A DNA stretch of 25,106 nucleotides from positions 1 through 25,106 of the forward strand of contig JBHEOL010000175.1 in the NCBI GenBank assembly GCA_046261635.1. Reading direction: 5' to 3'. The notes beneath the pieces are model-generated. The model did no database searches. It was not told the origin of the DNA and was given only the letters and a program-made list of their open reading frames with translations. Positions 15,737-23,678 of the stretch are shown here, in pieces (positions within the stretch are counted from its first letter, which is position 1; every line of letters starts with the position of its first letter). The DNA comes from JBHEPS01 sp046261635 (GTDB lineage: Bacteria; Acidobacteriota; Thermoanaerobaculia; Gp7-AA8). A program made the position numbers and the translations under genes.

Positions 15737-16627
15737 ATGAAAATCGCTTTTCTGGGACTCGGGGCCATGGGGTACCCAATGGCGGCCAATCTTGCGCGCA
15801 GCCACGCGGTCACGGTGTGGAACCGGACGGCCGACGTCGCTCGCCGACACGCTGATGAGCACGGTACGACGCTCGCCGAACGGCTCGACCAATGCGCGCC
15901 TGCCGACGTGGTCATCTCGATCGTACCGACCAGCGCCGAGGTGGCTGAGCTCGCGTCCGCCCTGACCGGAGCCGGCTTGCGTCCCGGCTCTTTCTGGATC
16001 GACATGACCAGCGGGGACCCGTTCACCAGCCGGACGATCGCTGCCGCGCTGGAGGCGAAAGGAGTGCGGTTCGTCGATGCCCCCGTCACGGGCGGCACTC
16101 CGGGAGCCCAGGCGGGGACCCTGACGATCATGATCGGAGGAGCGCCGGAAGACTTCGAGCGCGCCAGGGAGATCTGCGCGTCGATGGGAACCAGAATCGT
16201 TCATGTCGGGGAGATCGGCGCGGGCCATGCGGTCAAGGCGGTCAACAACGCCATGCTGGCCGCGAACATGTGGGTCGCGGCCGAAGGGCTGCTGTCGCTT
16301 CAGACGCTCGGACTCAACCTCGAAAAGGCTTTGGAGGTCATCAACTCCGGGAGCGGCCGCTCGAATGCGAGTGAGAACCTTCTTCCGAGCAGAATCATCG
16401 GAGGAGATTGGCCGCTGACCTTCAAACTCGCTCTCCTGGACAAGGATGTGAGGATCGCGGCCAGTATCGCCCACTCGCAGCACCTGGCCACGCCGATGAT
16501 CGGGTTGACGTCGACCCTCTTCACGGCCGCTCTCCAGGCCCTCGGAAAGGGAGCGGACTATATCGAGGTCGCGAAGTTCGTGACCTCGCTCAACGGAGAG
16601 AGCTGGCCCGGAGAAAAAAACTCCTGA
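15737..16627 (+). CDS. NAD(P)-dependent beta-hydroxyacid dehydrogenase (3-hydroxyisobutyrate dehydrogenase family)
   Basis: The 296-residue protein has the usual length of this family. It opens with the Rossmann fingerprint IAFLGLGAMGYPMAANL, then the substrate-binding segment DAPVTGGTPGAQAGTL, and has the catalytic lysine in GHAVKAVNN (Lys167). It should oxidise a beta-hydroxyacid (3-hydroxyisobutyrate, tartronate semialdehyde reduced form, or similar) or reduce a short semialdehyde in the reverse sense. No valine-degradation or glyoxylate genes lie next to it, so the substrate is undetermined. ATG 15737 is preceded by a good GGAGGA site. It is a single-gene unit closed by a hairpin just after the stop. 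Confidence 0.9.
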   Translation: MKIAFLGLGAMGYPMAANLARSHAVTVWNRTADVARRHADEHGTTLAERLDQCAPADVVISIVPTSAEVAELASALTGAGLRPGSFWIDMTSGDPFTSRTIAAALEAKGVRFVDAPVTGGTPGAQAGTLTIMIGGAPEDFERAREICASMGTRIVHVGEIGAGHAVKAVNNAMLAANMWVAAEGLLSLQTLGLNLEKALEVINSGSGRSNASENLLPSRIIGGDWPLTFKLALLDKDVRIAASIAHSQHLATPMIGLTSTLFTAALQALGKGADYIEVAKFVTSLNGESWPGEKNS

Positions 16628-16665
16628 ACGTCGAAAAGGCGAGCCGCGAGGCTCGCCTTTCGTTC
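16626..16665 (+). terminator. Terminator of the dehydrogenase gene
   Basis: AAAGGCGAGCC (16635-16645) pairs with GGCTCGCCTTT (16650-16660) around GCGA. The outer GAACG (16626-16630) and CGTTC (16661-16665) extend the stem across a 4-base bulge. The inner stem is identical to that of the 22441-22476 terminator. Confidence 0.82.
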
Positions 16666-16924
16666 TTGCCCACCCACCCGCGTGAACCGACTGAGACCCC
16701 TCCGGCCGCGAGGAGGTTTGCCCAGGAGAGTTGCCCATTCGCCCAACCAACCCGGCCGCAGGAGCGGCCGAGACTCGAAGAAGTGGCGACCGAAAGGGTC
16801 TCAGTCCGTTCACGCACTCCGGAAGTCGAATACTCGACCTCCTCGGCGAGGATGAATGTAGCTGCCGTCCCCCTTTGGTTCCGTGAGCAGGGTCACAAAC
16901 GAGGGCCGGGGAGAAGAAATCGCC
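16666..16924. other. Non-coding interval with structured DNA
   Basis: No credible gene lies between the dehydrogenase terminator and the ferredoxin stop. The interval holds the 136-base inverted-repeat element, then a stretch with small hairpins such as GTCGA..TCGAC near 16830. A short minus-strand frame ending at 16810 (tail HPRRGGRVFDFRSA) has no supporting start and runs into the ferredoxin gene in another frame. Confidence 0.6.
16680..16815. repeat. Long inverted repeat, possible structured RNA or miniature element
   Basis: The arm at 16680-16699 and the reverse complement of 16796-16815 agree at 19 of 20 positions. Imperfect pairing continues for ~10 more bases (to 16709 and back to 16786). 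Inside lies a perfect 7-bp hairpin, CGGCCGC (16753-16759) with GCGGCCG (16764-16770). Three TTGCCCA/TCGCCCA-like words occur at ~16718-16746. Confidence 0.75.
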
Positions 16925-17185
16925 CTACTTCTTGTACCAGTCGGCGTTGATCTGGGTGAAATGCGCCCACTTCTCCGGCAGAAGATCCTCGGGGAAGATT
17001 GCCTGGACGGGGCAGGCGGGCTCACAGGCTCCACAATCGATGCAGACCTCGGGATCGATGTAGAGCATCTCGGCCCCGTCGAAGTCTCCCTCGTCCTTGC
17101 GGGGGTGGATGCAGTCGACGGGGCAGACGTCGACGCATGCGGTGTCCTTCGTGCCGATGCAGGGCTCGGCGATGATGTAGGTCAT
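16925..17185 (-). CDS. fdxA: 7Fe ferredoxin ([3Fe-4S][4Fe-4S])
   Basis: The 86-residue protein has the cysteine pattern of seven-iron ferredoxins: C9-x7-C17-x3-C21-P..C25 and C48-x2-C51-x2-C54-x3-C58-P. Asp14 occupies the position between C9 and C17 that holds a cysteine in 8Fe proteins, the usual sign that the first cluster is [3Fe-4S]. The sequence closely follows the Thermus/Azotobacter 7Fe type, including EPCIGTKD, CIDCGAC and PEDLLPEKW. It is a small soluble electron carrier; its partners are not in this window. ATG 17185 is preceded by AGGGAG. It is transcribed alone. Confidence 0.95.
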   Translation of the reverse strand: MTYIIAEPCIGTKDTACVDVCPVDCIHPRKDEGDFDGAEMLYIDPEVCIDCGACEPACPVQAIFPEDLLPEKWAHFTQINADWYKK

Positions 17186-17224
17186 GAACGCTCCCTGTGC
17201 CTTGCTGGGGTTTGAAACGAAATC

Positions 17225-17230
17225 ATTCTA
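17225..17230 (-). promoter_or_regulatory. -10-like box TAGAAT for the ferredoxin gene
   Basis: TAGAAT on the minus strand lies 39 bases before the ferredoxin ATG, in the only AT-rich patch of the interval. No clear -35 box is seen. Confidence 0.4.
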
Positions 17231-17282
17231 GCTCGAATTCAGCCGCGCGTTGTGCGCACGGATCCGAGCCCCGTTCCATGGC

Positions 17283-19352
17283 TCAATCCCGCCAGCGGTC
17301 GATTCCCTCGATGACGTAATCATTTCCCATGAACGTGACTACCTCGCCCGCCTTCCGGCTGATCAGGGCGTGCGCGGCCTCACTCAGGTTCGAGTAGATT
17401 CCGTGCTCCGGATCGGATTCCCAGGGGCCCAGGATCGCGACGGTGCGCTGGACCTCGCCGTTTCTGAGGCTGACCGTGGTTCCGATGCGCACTTCGCTGA
17501 CATCGACCTCGGAGGGATCGATGACTCGCACCCTCGAGAGCTCTCCCGACAGTTCGGCGACCCTGGCGGAGAGATACTCTTGGCGCTGGCGCGCCGCTTT
17601 GTACTCGAAATTCTCGCGAAGGTCGCCCATCTCGCGGGCGACCTGGATCGCCTTGAGGGTCTCGGGGATCTCGACCGTCTTCATCCGCTCGAACTCTTCC
17701 TTCTTGGCGGCGAGAGCTTTGGCGGTGGCGAAAATCGGCTCGATCTGGGGAGCTCTCAGTTCGGGATACGTCATGTGAGCGGCGTCGCGGAGCAGATCCC
17801 GCCGGTATTCCTCGAGGCTGCCGAAACGCTCGAGGGTCTCGATGAGCTTGCGCGTTCCCTCCGGGTTGTCTCCCCGCATCAGGATTCGAACCGCCAGGCC
17901 GCCGCGGTCGAACAGCTCCCGCATCCTGGCACGGATGGAGGAGAACTCCTCCCATCCGATCGCCTCCAGCATCTGGTTGAGAAGGTTGATGGTGGCTCGC
18001 TCGGAGAGCTCGTCGCGATCCGCAATCGTCTTGACGAACCAGAAAAACGCGCGCGGGTGGCGCCTCGGGTGCCTCAGCGTCTCGTCGATCAGGCGATCGG
18101 CGATTTCGGGAGCGTCCTTCTCCAGGGCCTCGATCACGCCGCTGAGGATGCGGAGATCGTCGTCCATGAAGAAGATCTCACCGAAAACCTTCGGCCACTC
18201 GGGATGGCGCTCGCGAATGATCTCGATGGCTTTCTCGCGGAGATTCCGGTCCGAGATTCCCGAAGCGACCCGCGCAGCCATGGGAACCAGGAGGAGCTCG
18301 TCGCGGTCGATGGTGGTCTCGGCCTTGCCAGGAAGCTTCTCGAGGGCGGCGAGAGTCTCCCATGCCCGAGACGGTTCGGTATCGGCGAGCCTTGCAACCT
18401 CCTCGTTCAGGATCCGAGCGAAGTAGTCAGCGAGCTCCTGGCTTCGCGAGCTGTGCTTCTTCGCCAGATCGACGCGTGCTCGATGGACCGCCTGATCGAA
18501 TTCGCGGCGGATCGAAGTTTCCGCATCGTCCTCGGTTGCGCTCCAGTCGTAACTCGCCTTCACCCCTTTGCCCGAGGTTACGATCCGAGGATTCTTTCTC
18601 GCGGAAGTCCACCACGAGGTCCACCTCGCGTCGGGAACAATGCCGAGCATCGCGTCCTTCACCTCGCCCACGACCATCGGGCGCCCGAAACTCTGAAGCA
18701 GCCGGGCGAACGCATCACCTGGCGAGGCGAGCACCTCTTCCCTCAATTCCTCGGGCCGTTCGAACGAGTCGCGGAGGATATGGCCGGGAGGGAGCGGAAT
18801 CAGATTTTTCTGGGCGGCACCGAGCGGAATCGAAACCCGTTTCTGCTTCTCGAAATCGACCCGGCAGATGGCGAGGTCGGGATTGAGCTCGGTCACCACG
18901 CCCGGCCCGCGGCCGGCCATGAAGAAGTACTCCCCCTCGTCGTAAGTCAGCCAGAGCTGAATCTTTTCGGCCTTCTCGACCGGGTTCTGCTCCTTGGGAT
19001 CGAATCCGACGGCAGCCATCACCTTGTCGAACGAGGGGCGCGTGCCGAGCGCTTTCCGCACCGCTTCTTCGAGGGGCGCGGCCAGACTCGCCGGCCTCCT
19101 GGAGAGGCGGCCGATCTCGCGAAGCACCGTCAGGCGCTCCTCCCAGGCATCGGCGTCCTTGAGCGCTTCGGCGAGCAGTTCAAGAAGCGAGTCCGCGCGG
19201 GAGCGCTCGTCGGCCTTCCGCAGTTGATGCGCGACCGAAAGGAACTCGTCCAACCGCCGGGGATCGCGCTCGAGCTCCGCCATCCAGCGGCTTTCGAGCT
19301 CCTCCCACGACTTGCTCTCGATCAGGGTTTCGGCTTCACGACTGAACTGCAC
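17283..19352 (-). CDS. GreA-type transcript cleavage factor with large N-terminal extension
   Basis: The 689-residue protein is over four times the length of standard GreA (~158). The last ~150 residues form a complete GreA module: a coiled-coil hairpin with AREMGDLRENFEYKAARQRQ, where the tip keeps the acidic Asp and Glu (GDLxEN) that position metal in the RNA polymerase active site, followed by the FKBP-like domain (IGTTVSLRNGEVQRTVAILG ... ISRKAGEVVTF). The first ~530 residues are mostly helical, acidic and HEAT/TPR-like in appearance, with one beta-rich insert (GPGVVTELNPDLAICRVDFE), and have no recognised motif. Similar long GreA proteins are known in Chlamydiae and spirochaetes. GTG 19352 is chosen because GGAGGT sits 7 bases upstream; GTG 19367 has no such site. 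Confidence 0.85.
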   Translation of the reverse strand: MQFSREAETLIESKSWEELESRWMAELERDPRRLDEFLSVAHQLRKADERSRADSLLELLAEALKDADAWEERLTVLREIGRLSRRPASLAAPLEEAVRKALGTRPSFDKVMAAVGFDPKEQNPVEKAEKIQLWLTYDEGEYFFMAGRGPGVVTELNPDLAICRVDFEKQKRVSIPLGAAQKNLIPLPPGHILRDSFERPEELREEVLASPGDAFARLLQSFGRPMVVGEVKDAMLGIVPDARWTSWWTSARKNPRIVTSGKGVKASYDWSATEDDAETSIRREFDQAVHRARVDLAKKHSSRSQELADYFARILNEEVARLADTEPSRAWETLAALEKLPGKAETTIDRDELLLVPMAARVASGISDRNLREKAIEIIRERHPEWPKVFGEIFFMDDDLRILSGVIEALEKDAPEIADRLIDETLRHPRRHPRAFFWFVKTIADRDELSERATINLLNQMLEAIGWEEFSSIRARMRELFDRGGLAVRILMRGDNPEGTRKLIETLERFGSLEEYRRDLLRDAAHMTYPELRAPQIEPIFATAKALAAKKEEFERMKTVEIPETLKAIQVAREMGDLRENFEYKAARQRQEYLSARVAELSGELSRVRVIDPSEVDVSEVRIGTTVSLRNGEVQRTVAILGPWESDPEHGIYSNLSEAAHALISRKAGEVVTFMGNDYVIEGIDRWRD

Positions 19353-19451
19353 GGGCAGGACCTCCACTTCACGCTTCGGGTTTCGACTGAAGGACCGCCA
19401 TTTTTATCACTCCCGGCAGGGGGACGCCAGCGAGCCGCACGCCGAAAACGA

Positions 19452-19477
19452 AACGAGCGGCCCGCAGGCCGCTCGTT
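19452..19477 (-). terminator. Terminator between the mpl unit and the greA-like gene
   Basis: An 11-bp perfect stem (19452-19462 with 19467-19477) encloses a CGCA loop. Read on the minus strand it is followed by TTTCGTTTTC, a reasonable T-rich tract. Confidence 0.8.
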
Positions 19478-19482
19478 CTCAT

Positions 19483-19499
19483 CTGATCGTTTCGATCAG
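19483..19499. other. Small perfect hairpin over the stop of the 52-residue gene
   Basis: CTGATCG (19483-19489) pairs with CGATCAG (19493-19499) around TTT. The TGA stop of the small gene (19496-19498) lies in one arm. It adjoins the main terminator and may assist it. Confidence 0.5.
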
Positions 19500-19654
19500 C
19501 GGCGCATCTTGACGAGCGCCTGAAACACTTCGAATGGAAGCTCCTCGTTTCGGACGATCGACCGAAGGTGGTGGAGCCGGTGCTTCCCTTCCTTCATGTC
19601 TTCGAGCCGGAGGTCATGCTTCCGCATCAGCTCTTTCGCTTTGTTCTCGGGCAT
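19496..19654 (-). CDS. Small basic protein of unknown function
   Basis: A 52-residue protein from ATG 19654 (MPENKAKELMRKHDLRLEDM ... VFQALVKMRR), with GGGAG about 13 bases upstream. A longer in-frame start at 19762 would add a low-quality stretch overlapping the end of mpl. The product is highly charged, rich in Lys, Arg, His and Glu, probably two helices, and has no cysteine or membrane segment. I do not recognise the family. It follows mpl by 104 bases on the same strand and is closed by a terminator, so it is likely the last gene of that unit. Confidence 0.6.
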   Translation of the reverse strand: MPENKAKELMRKHDLRLEDMKEGKHRLHHLRSIVRNEELPFEVFQALVKMRR

Positions 19655-19758
19655 AGTTCGCGTGCTCCCTTTCCAGCCAGGAGTTTGAGGATCCTTGGTT
19701 TTGGAACCCCTGCGAACGAACCCGTGGAATGCCGTATTCCACGGCTCGTTCCTTCGTT

Positions 19759-21195
19759 TCACCCCCGCAGCGCATCGAGAATCTTCTCGTGGATGCCGCC
19801 GAACCCCCCGGACGACATGACCAGCACGACGTCCCCCTCGGATGCTTCGCGGGCAATGGCGGCCGCGATCCCGTCGATGTCCTCGATATGGCTCGCCGTC
19901 ACTCCAGCCGTCTCCAGCGAATCAATGACGGCTTCGACCGACATCATCCTGTCCAGCCCGTAGCGGGTGGCGTAACGCTCCTTGTAATAGACGGGGCCGA
20001 TGATGACCTGATCCGCTTCGCGGAACGCCCTGTTGTATCCCTCCTCGAACTCCTTGCGCGCCGAGGAGATCGAGCGCGGCTCGAATACGGCCCAGATCTT
20101 CTGACCGGGATAGCGGCCGCGCGCTCCCTTGAGCGTCGTCCCGATCGCCGTCGGGTGATGCGCGAAGTCGTCGATGACGGTCACGCCCCGCTCGACGCCA
20201 CGGACCTCCATCCTCCGCTTGATTCCCTCGAAGCTCTCGAGCCCCTTCCGAATCTGGTCGGGCCCGAGGCCCAGCTCCGAGCAGAGCGCGATGTTCGCCA
20301 GTGCATTGAGGACGTTGTGCTCTCCCGACAGGGTCGTGCGGAACCTCGCCCACTCCTCACCGCGCCGCGAAACGGTGAACAGCGTTCCGGCCGGGACGTA
20401 CTCGATGTCGGATGCACGATAATCGCGCTCGGGCTCTAGGCCGTAGCTGATCCACTTTCCTCCGGCCCCGGCCCGAAGCTGCCTCACGTTCTCGTCGTCT
20501 TCGTTGGCGATGATCCGGTCCTCCGGGCCCGTCTGCTCCACGACCAGCCGGAACGCGTTCATGATCGCCTCGAGACCGTCGTAGATGTCGGCGTGGTCGA
20601 ACTCGATGTTGTTGATCAGCAGGGAGTCGGCCCTGTAGTGGAGAAACTTCGGTCCGCGGTCGAAGAAGGCCGTGTTGTACTCATCGCCCTCGATGACGAA
20701 GTGCGGCCCGTCGCCGAGCTTGAAGTTGTGCTGGAAATTCACCGGGATTCCCCCGACCACGAAAGACGGATCCTCCCCGGCCGCTTCGAGCATCCAGGCG
20801 AGCAGCGAAGTCGTGGTCGTCTTTCCATGGGTTCCGGTCACCACAACCGAGTGTTTCCCCTGGATGAACAGCGCGTAGATCGCCTCGGGCATCGAGGTGT
20901 AGGGGGGGTCGAGCTCGAGGGTCGCGACCGCCTCCGGATTCGTCCGGGCAGCGACGTTGCCGATCACGACCAGATCGGGCCGAAACGTCTCCACGTGCTC
21001 CCGCGTATACCCTTCGAGGACGTCGATTCCGTTCGTTTCCAGATAGGTCGACATGGGGGGATAGACCTTTTCGTCCGAGCCGGCAACGACGTAACCTCGC
21101 GCCTTGAGCATTCCGGCGAGGGAGGCCATGGCGGTTCCCCCGATTCCGATCAGATAGATCCGCTTCGGATTCTCAGGCAGGGCGATGTGGGGCAT
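19759..21195 (-). CDS. mpl: UDP-N-acetylmuramate:L-alanyl-gamma-D-glutamyl-meso-diaminopimelate ligase
   Basis: The 478-residue protein is a Mur-type ligase. The N-terminal domain begins with KRIYLIGIGGTAMASLAGML, typical of MurC/Mpl. The ATP-binding loop is TGTHGKTTTTSLL, followed by EGDEYNTAFFDRGPKFLHY, which distinguishes Mpl from MurC, and later HHPTAIGTTL. Mpl joins recovered murein tripeptide to UDP-MurNAc, an ATP-dependent step of peptidoglycan recycling in the cytoplasm, and implies a meso-diaminopimelate cell wall. ATG 21195 is preceded by GAGAGG. Divergent from the DUF1573 gene; the 52-residue gene follows. Confidence 0.93.
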   Translation of the reverse strand: MPHIALPENPKRIYLIGIGGTAMASLAGMLKARGYVVAGSDEKVYPPMSTYLETNGIDVLEGYTREHVETFRPDLVVIGNVAARTNPEAVATLELDPPYTSMPEAIYALFIQGKHSVVVTGTHGKTTTTSLLAWMLEAAGEDPSFVVGGIPVNFQHNFKLGDGPHFVIEGDEYNTAFFDRGPKFLHYRADSLLINNIEFDHADIYDGLEAIMNAFRLVVEQTGPEDRIIANEDDENVRQLRAGAGGKWISYGLEPERDYRASDIEYVPAGTLFTVSRRGEEWARFRTTLSGEHNVLNALANIALCSELGLGPDQIRKGLESFEGIKRRMEVRGVERGVTVIDDFAHHPTAIGTTLKGARGRYPGQKIWAVFEPRSISSARKEFEEGYNRAFREADQVIIGPVYYKERYATRYGLDRMMSVEAVIDSLETAGVTASHIEDIDGIAAAIAREASEGDVVLVMSSGGFGGIHEKILDALRG

Positions 21196-21381
21196 GACTT
21201 ACCTCTCTCTTGTTGTGGGCCCGAAGCTTCAAGCAGCCTCGTGGGGAAAGTAATTTCCGTGCGATGGATGGCGGCAAATCGTAAGATTTTCAAGGGAATG
21301 CTGGTTTCCGGCCCCCTGTTCGATTACGGGGATCAGCGGTCAGTTCAAGTTCAATCGATGCTCGGCAAAAAGGAGTTATAT

Positions 21382-22422
21382 ATGCTTTCCAGGCAGTTCG
21401 TTTCGATTCTGACGGTGGTGGTCGCTCTCGGGCTGGCCATGGGAGCCGTCGCCCAACAGAGTGGTGCCGCCGGCCCGAAACTGTCGCTGGTCGACCCGGT
21501 GAAGGATTTCGGTACGGTCCCGAAGGGCGAGGTTCTCACGTGGGACTTCACGGTCCAGAACGCCGGCTCGACCGATCTCCAGATCCTCAGTGTCCAGCCC
21601 GACTGCGGCTGCACGGTCGCGAACTTCGACAAGGTGATCAAGCCGGGACAGACGGGAAGGATTCACGCCGTCGTCGAAACGGTCTCGTTCAGCGGCCCGA
21701 TCGCGAAGACGATCTCCGTCCAGTCCAACGATCCCTCCACGCCGATGGCGCGGCTGACCATGCGTGCAGACGTCAAGCCTTACGTCCAGGCCTTCCCCAA
21801 CGGTTTCCTCCGGTACATGCTCCAGCTCGGCCAGGCCGACAAACAGAGCACGATCCTCGTCACCGAGGATGAGGAGCCGTTCCAGATCGTCAGCATCGAG
21901 TCGCCGGCCGACTTCATCAAGGTGGACTACGAGAAGGTTCCGGTCGCCGAGCGCGTCCAGGCGGGGCGTGCGGGACAGGAGCAGTACCGCTTCACTGTGA
22001 CCGTCGGCGGCCCCGAGGCGAAGGTCGGTCCGATCGCCGAGAAGGTGAAGATCACGACCAACTCGAAGCACCAGCCGCAGTTCCTCCTTTCGGTCACCGG
22101 CCTGATCCGCCCGGCTTACGTCGTCAGCCCTTCCGTGCTGAACTTCGGAGAGGTGAAGGTCGGGGACGCTTCCGCGACCCGGACCGTGACGGTCGGAGCG
22201 ACCAATCGCACGAGCAATGCGTTTCAGGTGACGAAGGTCGAGTCGTCGAATCCGAGCATCGTCGCCGAGGCAAAACCGGCCGGTAACGGCGCTTTCGAAG
22301 TCACCGTCCGCCTCGCCAAGCCGGGCAAGGCCGGCGCATTCGACAGCAACATCAAGATCTACACGAACGATCAGTACTCCCCGGTTTACACGCTTCCGGT
22401 CCGCGGCAACATCACGGGCTGA
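21382..22422 (+). CDS. Exported DUF1573 (ASH-like) repeat protein
   Basis: ATG 21382 has AAGGAG 7 bases upstream, which fixes the start despite the much longer open frame behind it. The 346-residue product has a signal peptide with cleavage likely after AVA (residue 24). The first domain (about 35-130) shows the DUF1573 pattern: DFGTVPKGEVLTWDFTVQNA, DCGCT (74-78) and KPGQTGRI. A second, similar Ig-like domain (about 240-346) repeats the theme with LNFGEVKVGDAS and ends with IYTNDQYSPVYTLPVRGNI. Such proteins are periplasmic or surface beta-sandwich modules with no enzymatic activity known. The unit is monocistronic and closed by a 16-bp terminator. Confidence 0.85.
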   Translation: MLSRQFVSILTVVVALGLAMGAVAQQSGAAGPKLSLVDPVKDFGTVPKGEVLTWDFTVQNAGSTDLQILSVQPDCGCTVANFDKVIKPGQTGRIHAVVETVSFSGPIAKTISVQSNDPSTPMARLTMRADVKPYVQAFPNGFLRYMLQLGQADKQSTILVTEDEEPFQIVSIESPADFIKVDYEKVPVAERVQAGRAGQEQYRFTVTVGGPEAKVGPIAEKVKITTNSKHQPQFLLSVTGLIRPAYVVSPSVLNFGEVKVGDASATRTVTVGATNRTSNAFQVTKVESSNPSIVAEAKPAGNGAFEVTVRLAKPGKAGAFDSNIKIYTNDQYSPVYTLPVRGNITG

Positions 22423-22440
22423 TCTTCACCCGATGCCAGA

Positions 22441-22476
22441 CGAAAAAAGGCGAGCCGCCCGGCTCGCCTTTTTTCG
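22441..22476. terminator. Perfect bidirectional terminator between DUF1573 and prfA genes
   Basis: A perfect 16-bp stem (22441-22456 with 22461-22476) with loop GCCC has six A on one side and six T on the other. It can stop both convergent transcripts. Confidence 0.92.
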
Positions 22477-22496
22477 TAACACCGCGAGATCCGGAA

Positions 22497-23573
22497 TCAC
22501 CCGACGGCTTCCTTCATGCGCTCGGCGTCGAAGTGGGAGACCACCGGCTCGATCACGGCGTCCAGCTCGCCGTTCATGATCGCCGGAAGGTTGTGCAAGG
22601 TCAGTCCGATCCGGTGGTCGGTAACGCGGTCCTGCGGAAAGTTGTACGTGCGGATCTTCTCGGAGCGGTCGCCGGTGCCGATCATCCCCTTCCTCTGGGC
22701 CGAAAGGTCCGCTTCCCGCTTCGCCTGCTCGAGGTCGAAGAGTCTCGCTTTCAGGACCTTGAGGGCCTTCGCACGGTTCTTGATCTGCGACTTCTCGTCC
22801 TGACAGGAGACGACCAGCCCGGAAGGAAGGTGCGTCATCCGGACGGCGGAGTAGGTCGTGTTGACCGACTGACCGCCCGGCCCGGAGGAACAGAAGGTGT
22901 CGATCCGGAGATCCTTCTCGTTGACCTGGATGTCGATGTCCTCGGCCTCGGGAAGGATCGCCACCGTGATCGCCGAGGTGTGAATCCTCCCCTGCGTCTC
23001 GGTCGCCGGAACGCGCTGGACCCGGTGTACCCCCGACTCGTACTTGAGACGTGAATACACCCGGTTGCCCTCGACCATCAGGGTCGCGTCCTTCACCCCG
23101 CCGACCGCCGAATAGTTCGCGTCCGTGACGTCCACCTTCCACCGTCGAAGCTCGGCGTACCGGATGTACATCCGCATGATCTCGGCGGCGAACAGGGAAG
23201 CCTCGTCGCCCCCGGTGCCTGCCCGGATCTCGACGATCACGTTCTTCTCGTCATTCGGATCCTTCGGCTGAAGCAGGATCTGGAGCTCGCGCTCGAGCTG
23301 ACCGGTCTTCTCCTCCAGCTCTTCGATCTCGATCTCGGCGAGCCCCCGCAGCTCCGCTTCCGCGGACGTGAGCGTGCCGAGCATCTTCCGGGTCTCGTTC
23401 AGGCGGTCGGACGCCTCCCGATGCTCACGGTACTTCTGCACGAGCTCCTCGACGTCAGAAAGCGACTTCATCGTCGCCCGGTAGACGTCCAGGTCGTTCA
23501 CGATCGTCGGATCGGAGAGCTTCCGCTGCAAATCCTCGTACTTCCGCTCGATTTCCTTCAGTTTCTCGTACAT
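22497..23573 (-). CDS. prfA: Peptide chain release factor 1
   Basis: The 358-residue protein is RF1, which reads UAA and UAG stop codons and releases the peptide. The stop-codon recognition tripeptide PAT appears in HRVQRVPATETQGRIHTSA, the RF1 rather than RF2 version. The GGQ catalytic motif lies near residue 230 in SSGPGGQSVNTTYSAVR. The start ATG 23573 has GGAGGAG upstream. UGA is left to RF2, in keeping with UGA recoding in selD. It follows rpmE and DUF1385 on the same strand, a common bacterial order, but a terminator separates it from DUF1385, and the usual partner prmC does not follow. Confidence 0.97.
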   Translation of the reverse strand: MYEKLKEIERKYEDLQRKLSDPTIVNDLDVYRATMKSLSDVEELVQKYREHREASDRLNETRKMLGTLTSAEAELRGLAEIEIEELEEKTGQLERELQILLQPKDPNDEKNVIVEIRAGTGGDEASLFAAEIMRMYIRYAELRRWKVDVTDANYSAVGGVKDATLMVEGNRVYSRLKYESGVHRVQRVPATETQGRIHTSAITVAILPEAEDIDIQVNEKDLRIDTFCSSGPGGQSVNTTYSAVRMTHLPSGLVVSCQDEKSQIKNRAKALKVLKARLFDLEQAKREADLSAQRKGMIGTGDRSEKIRTYNFPQDRVTDHRIGLTLHNLPAIMNGELDAVIEPVVSHFDAERMKEAVG

Positions 23574-23632
23574 CGGGACGACTCCTCCAGGCCCCCCGCG
23601 GTCGGGTCCGGCCGGGCTTCGCGCAAAGAAAA

Positions 23633-23658
23633 CGGGAAGGCCCCGCGAGGCCTTCCCG
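23633..23658 (-). terminator. Rho-independent terminator after the rpmE-DUF1385 unit
   Basis: CGGGAAGGCC (23633-23642) pairs with GGCCTTCCCG (23649-23658) around a 6-base loop. On the minus strand it is followed by TTTTCTTT. prfA begins ~60 bases further on, so it probably depends on read-through or its own promoter. Confidence 0.85.
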
Positions 23659-23678
23659 AATCGAGTGACGATGCGTAT

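Noticed and set aside
16810..17034. A 74-residue minus-strand frame near the ferredoxin gene
   Set aside because: Most of it overlaps ferredoxin in another frame and it lacks a credible start; the tail is kept only as a note on the non-coding interval.
17250..19523. A 757-residue plus-strand frame opposite the GreA fusion
   Set aside because: Long antisense frames are common in GC-rich genes; the minus strand has the intact GreA module and a good ribosome site.
20593..21381. A 263-residue extension before the DUF1573 protein
   Set aside because: It lies antisense to mpl and would hide the signal peptide; AAGGAG fixes the start at 21382.
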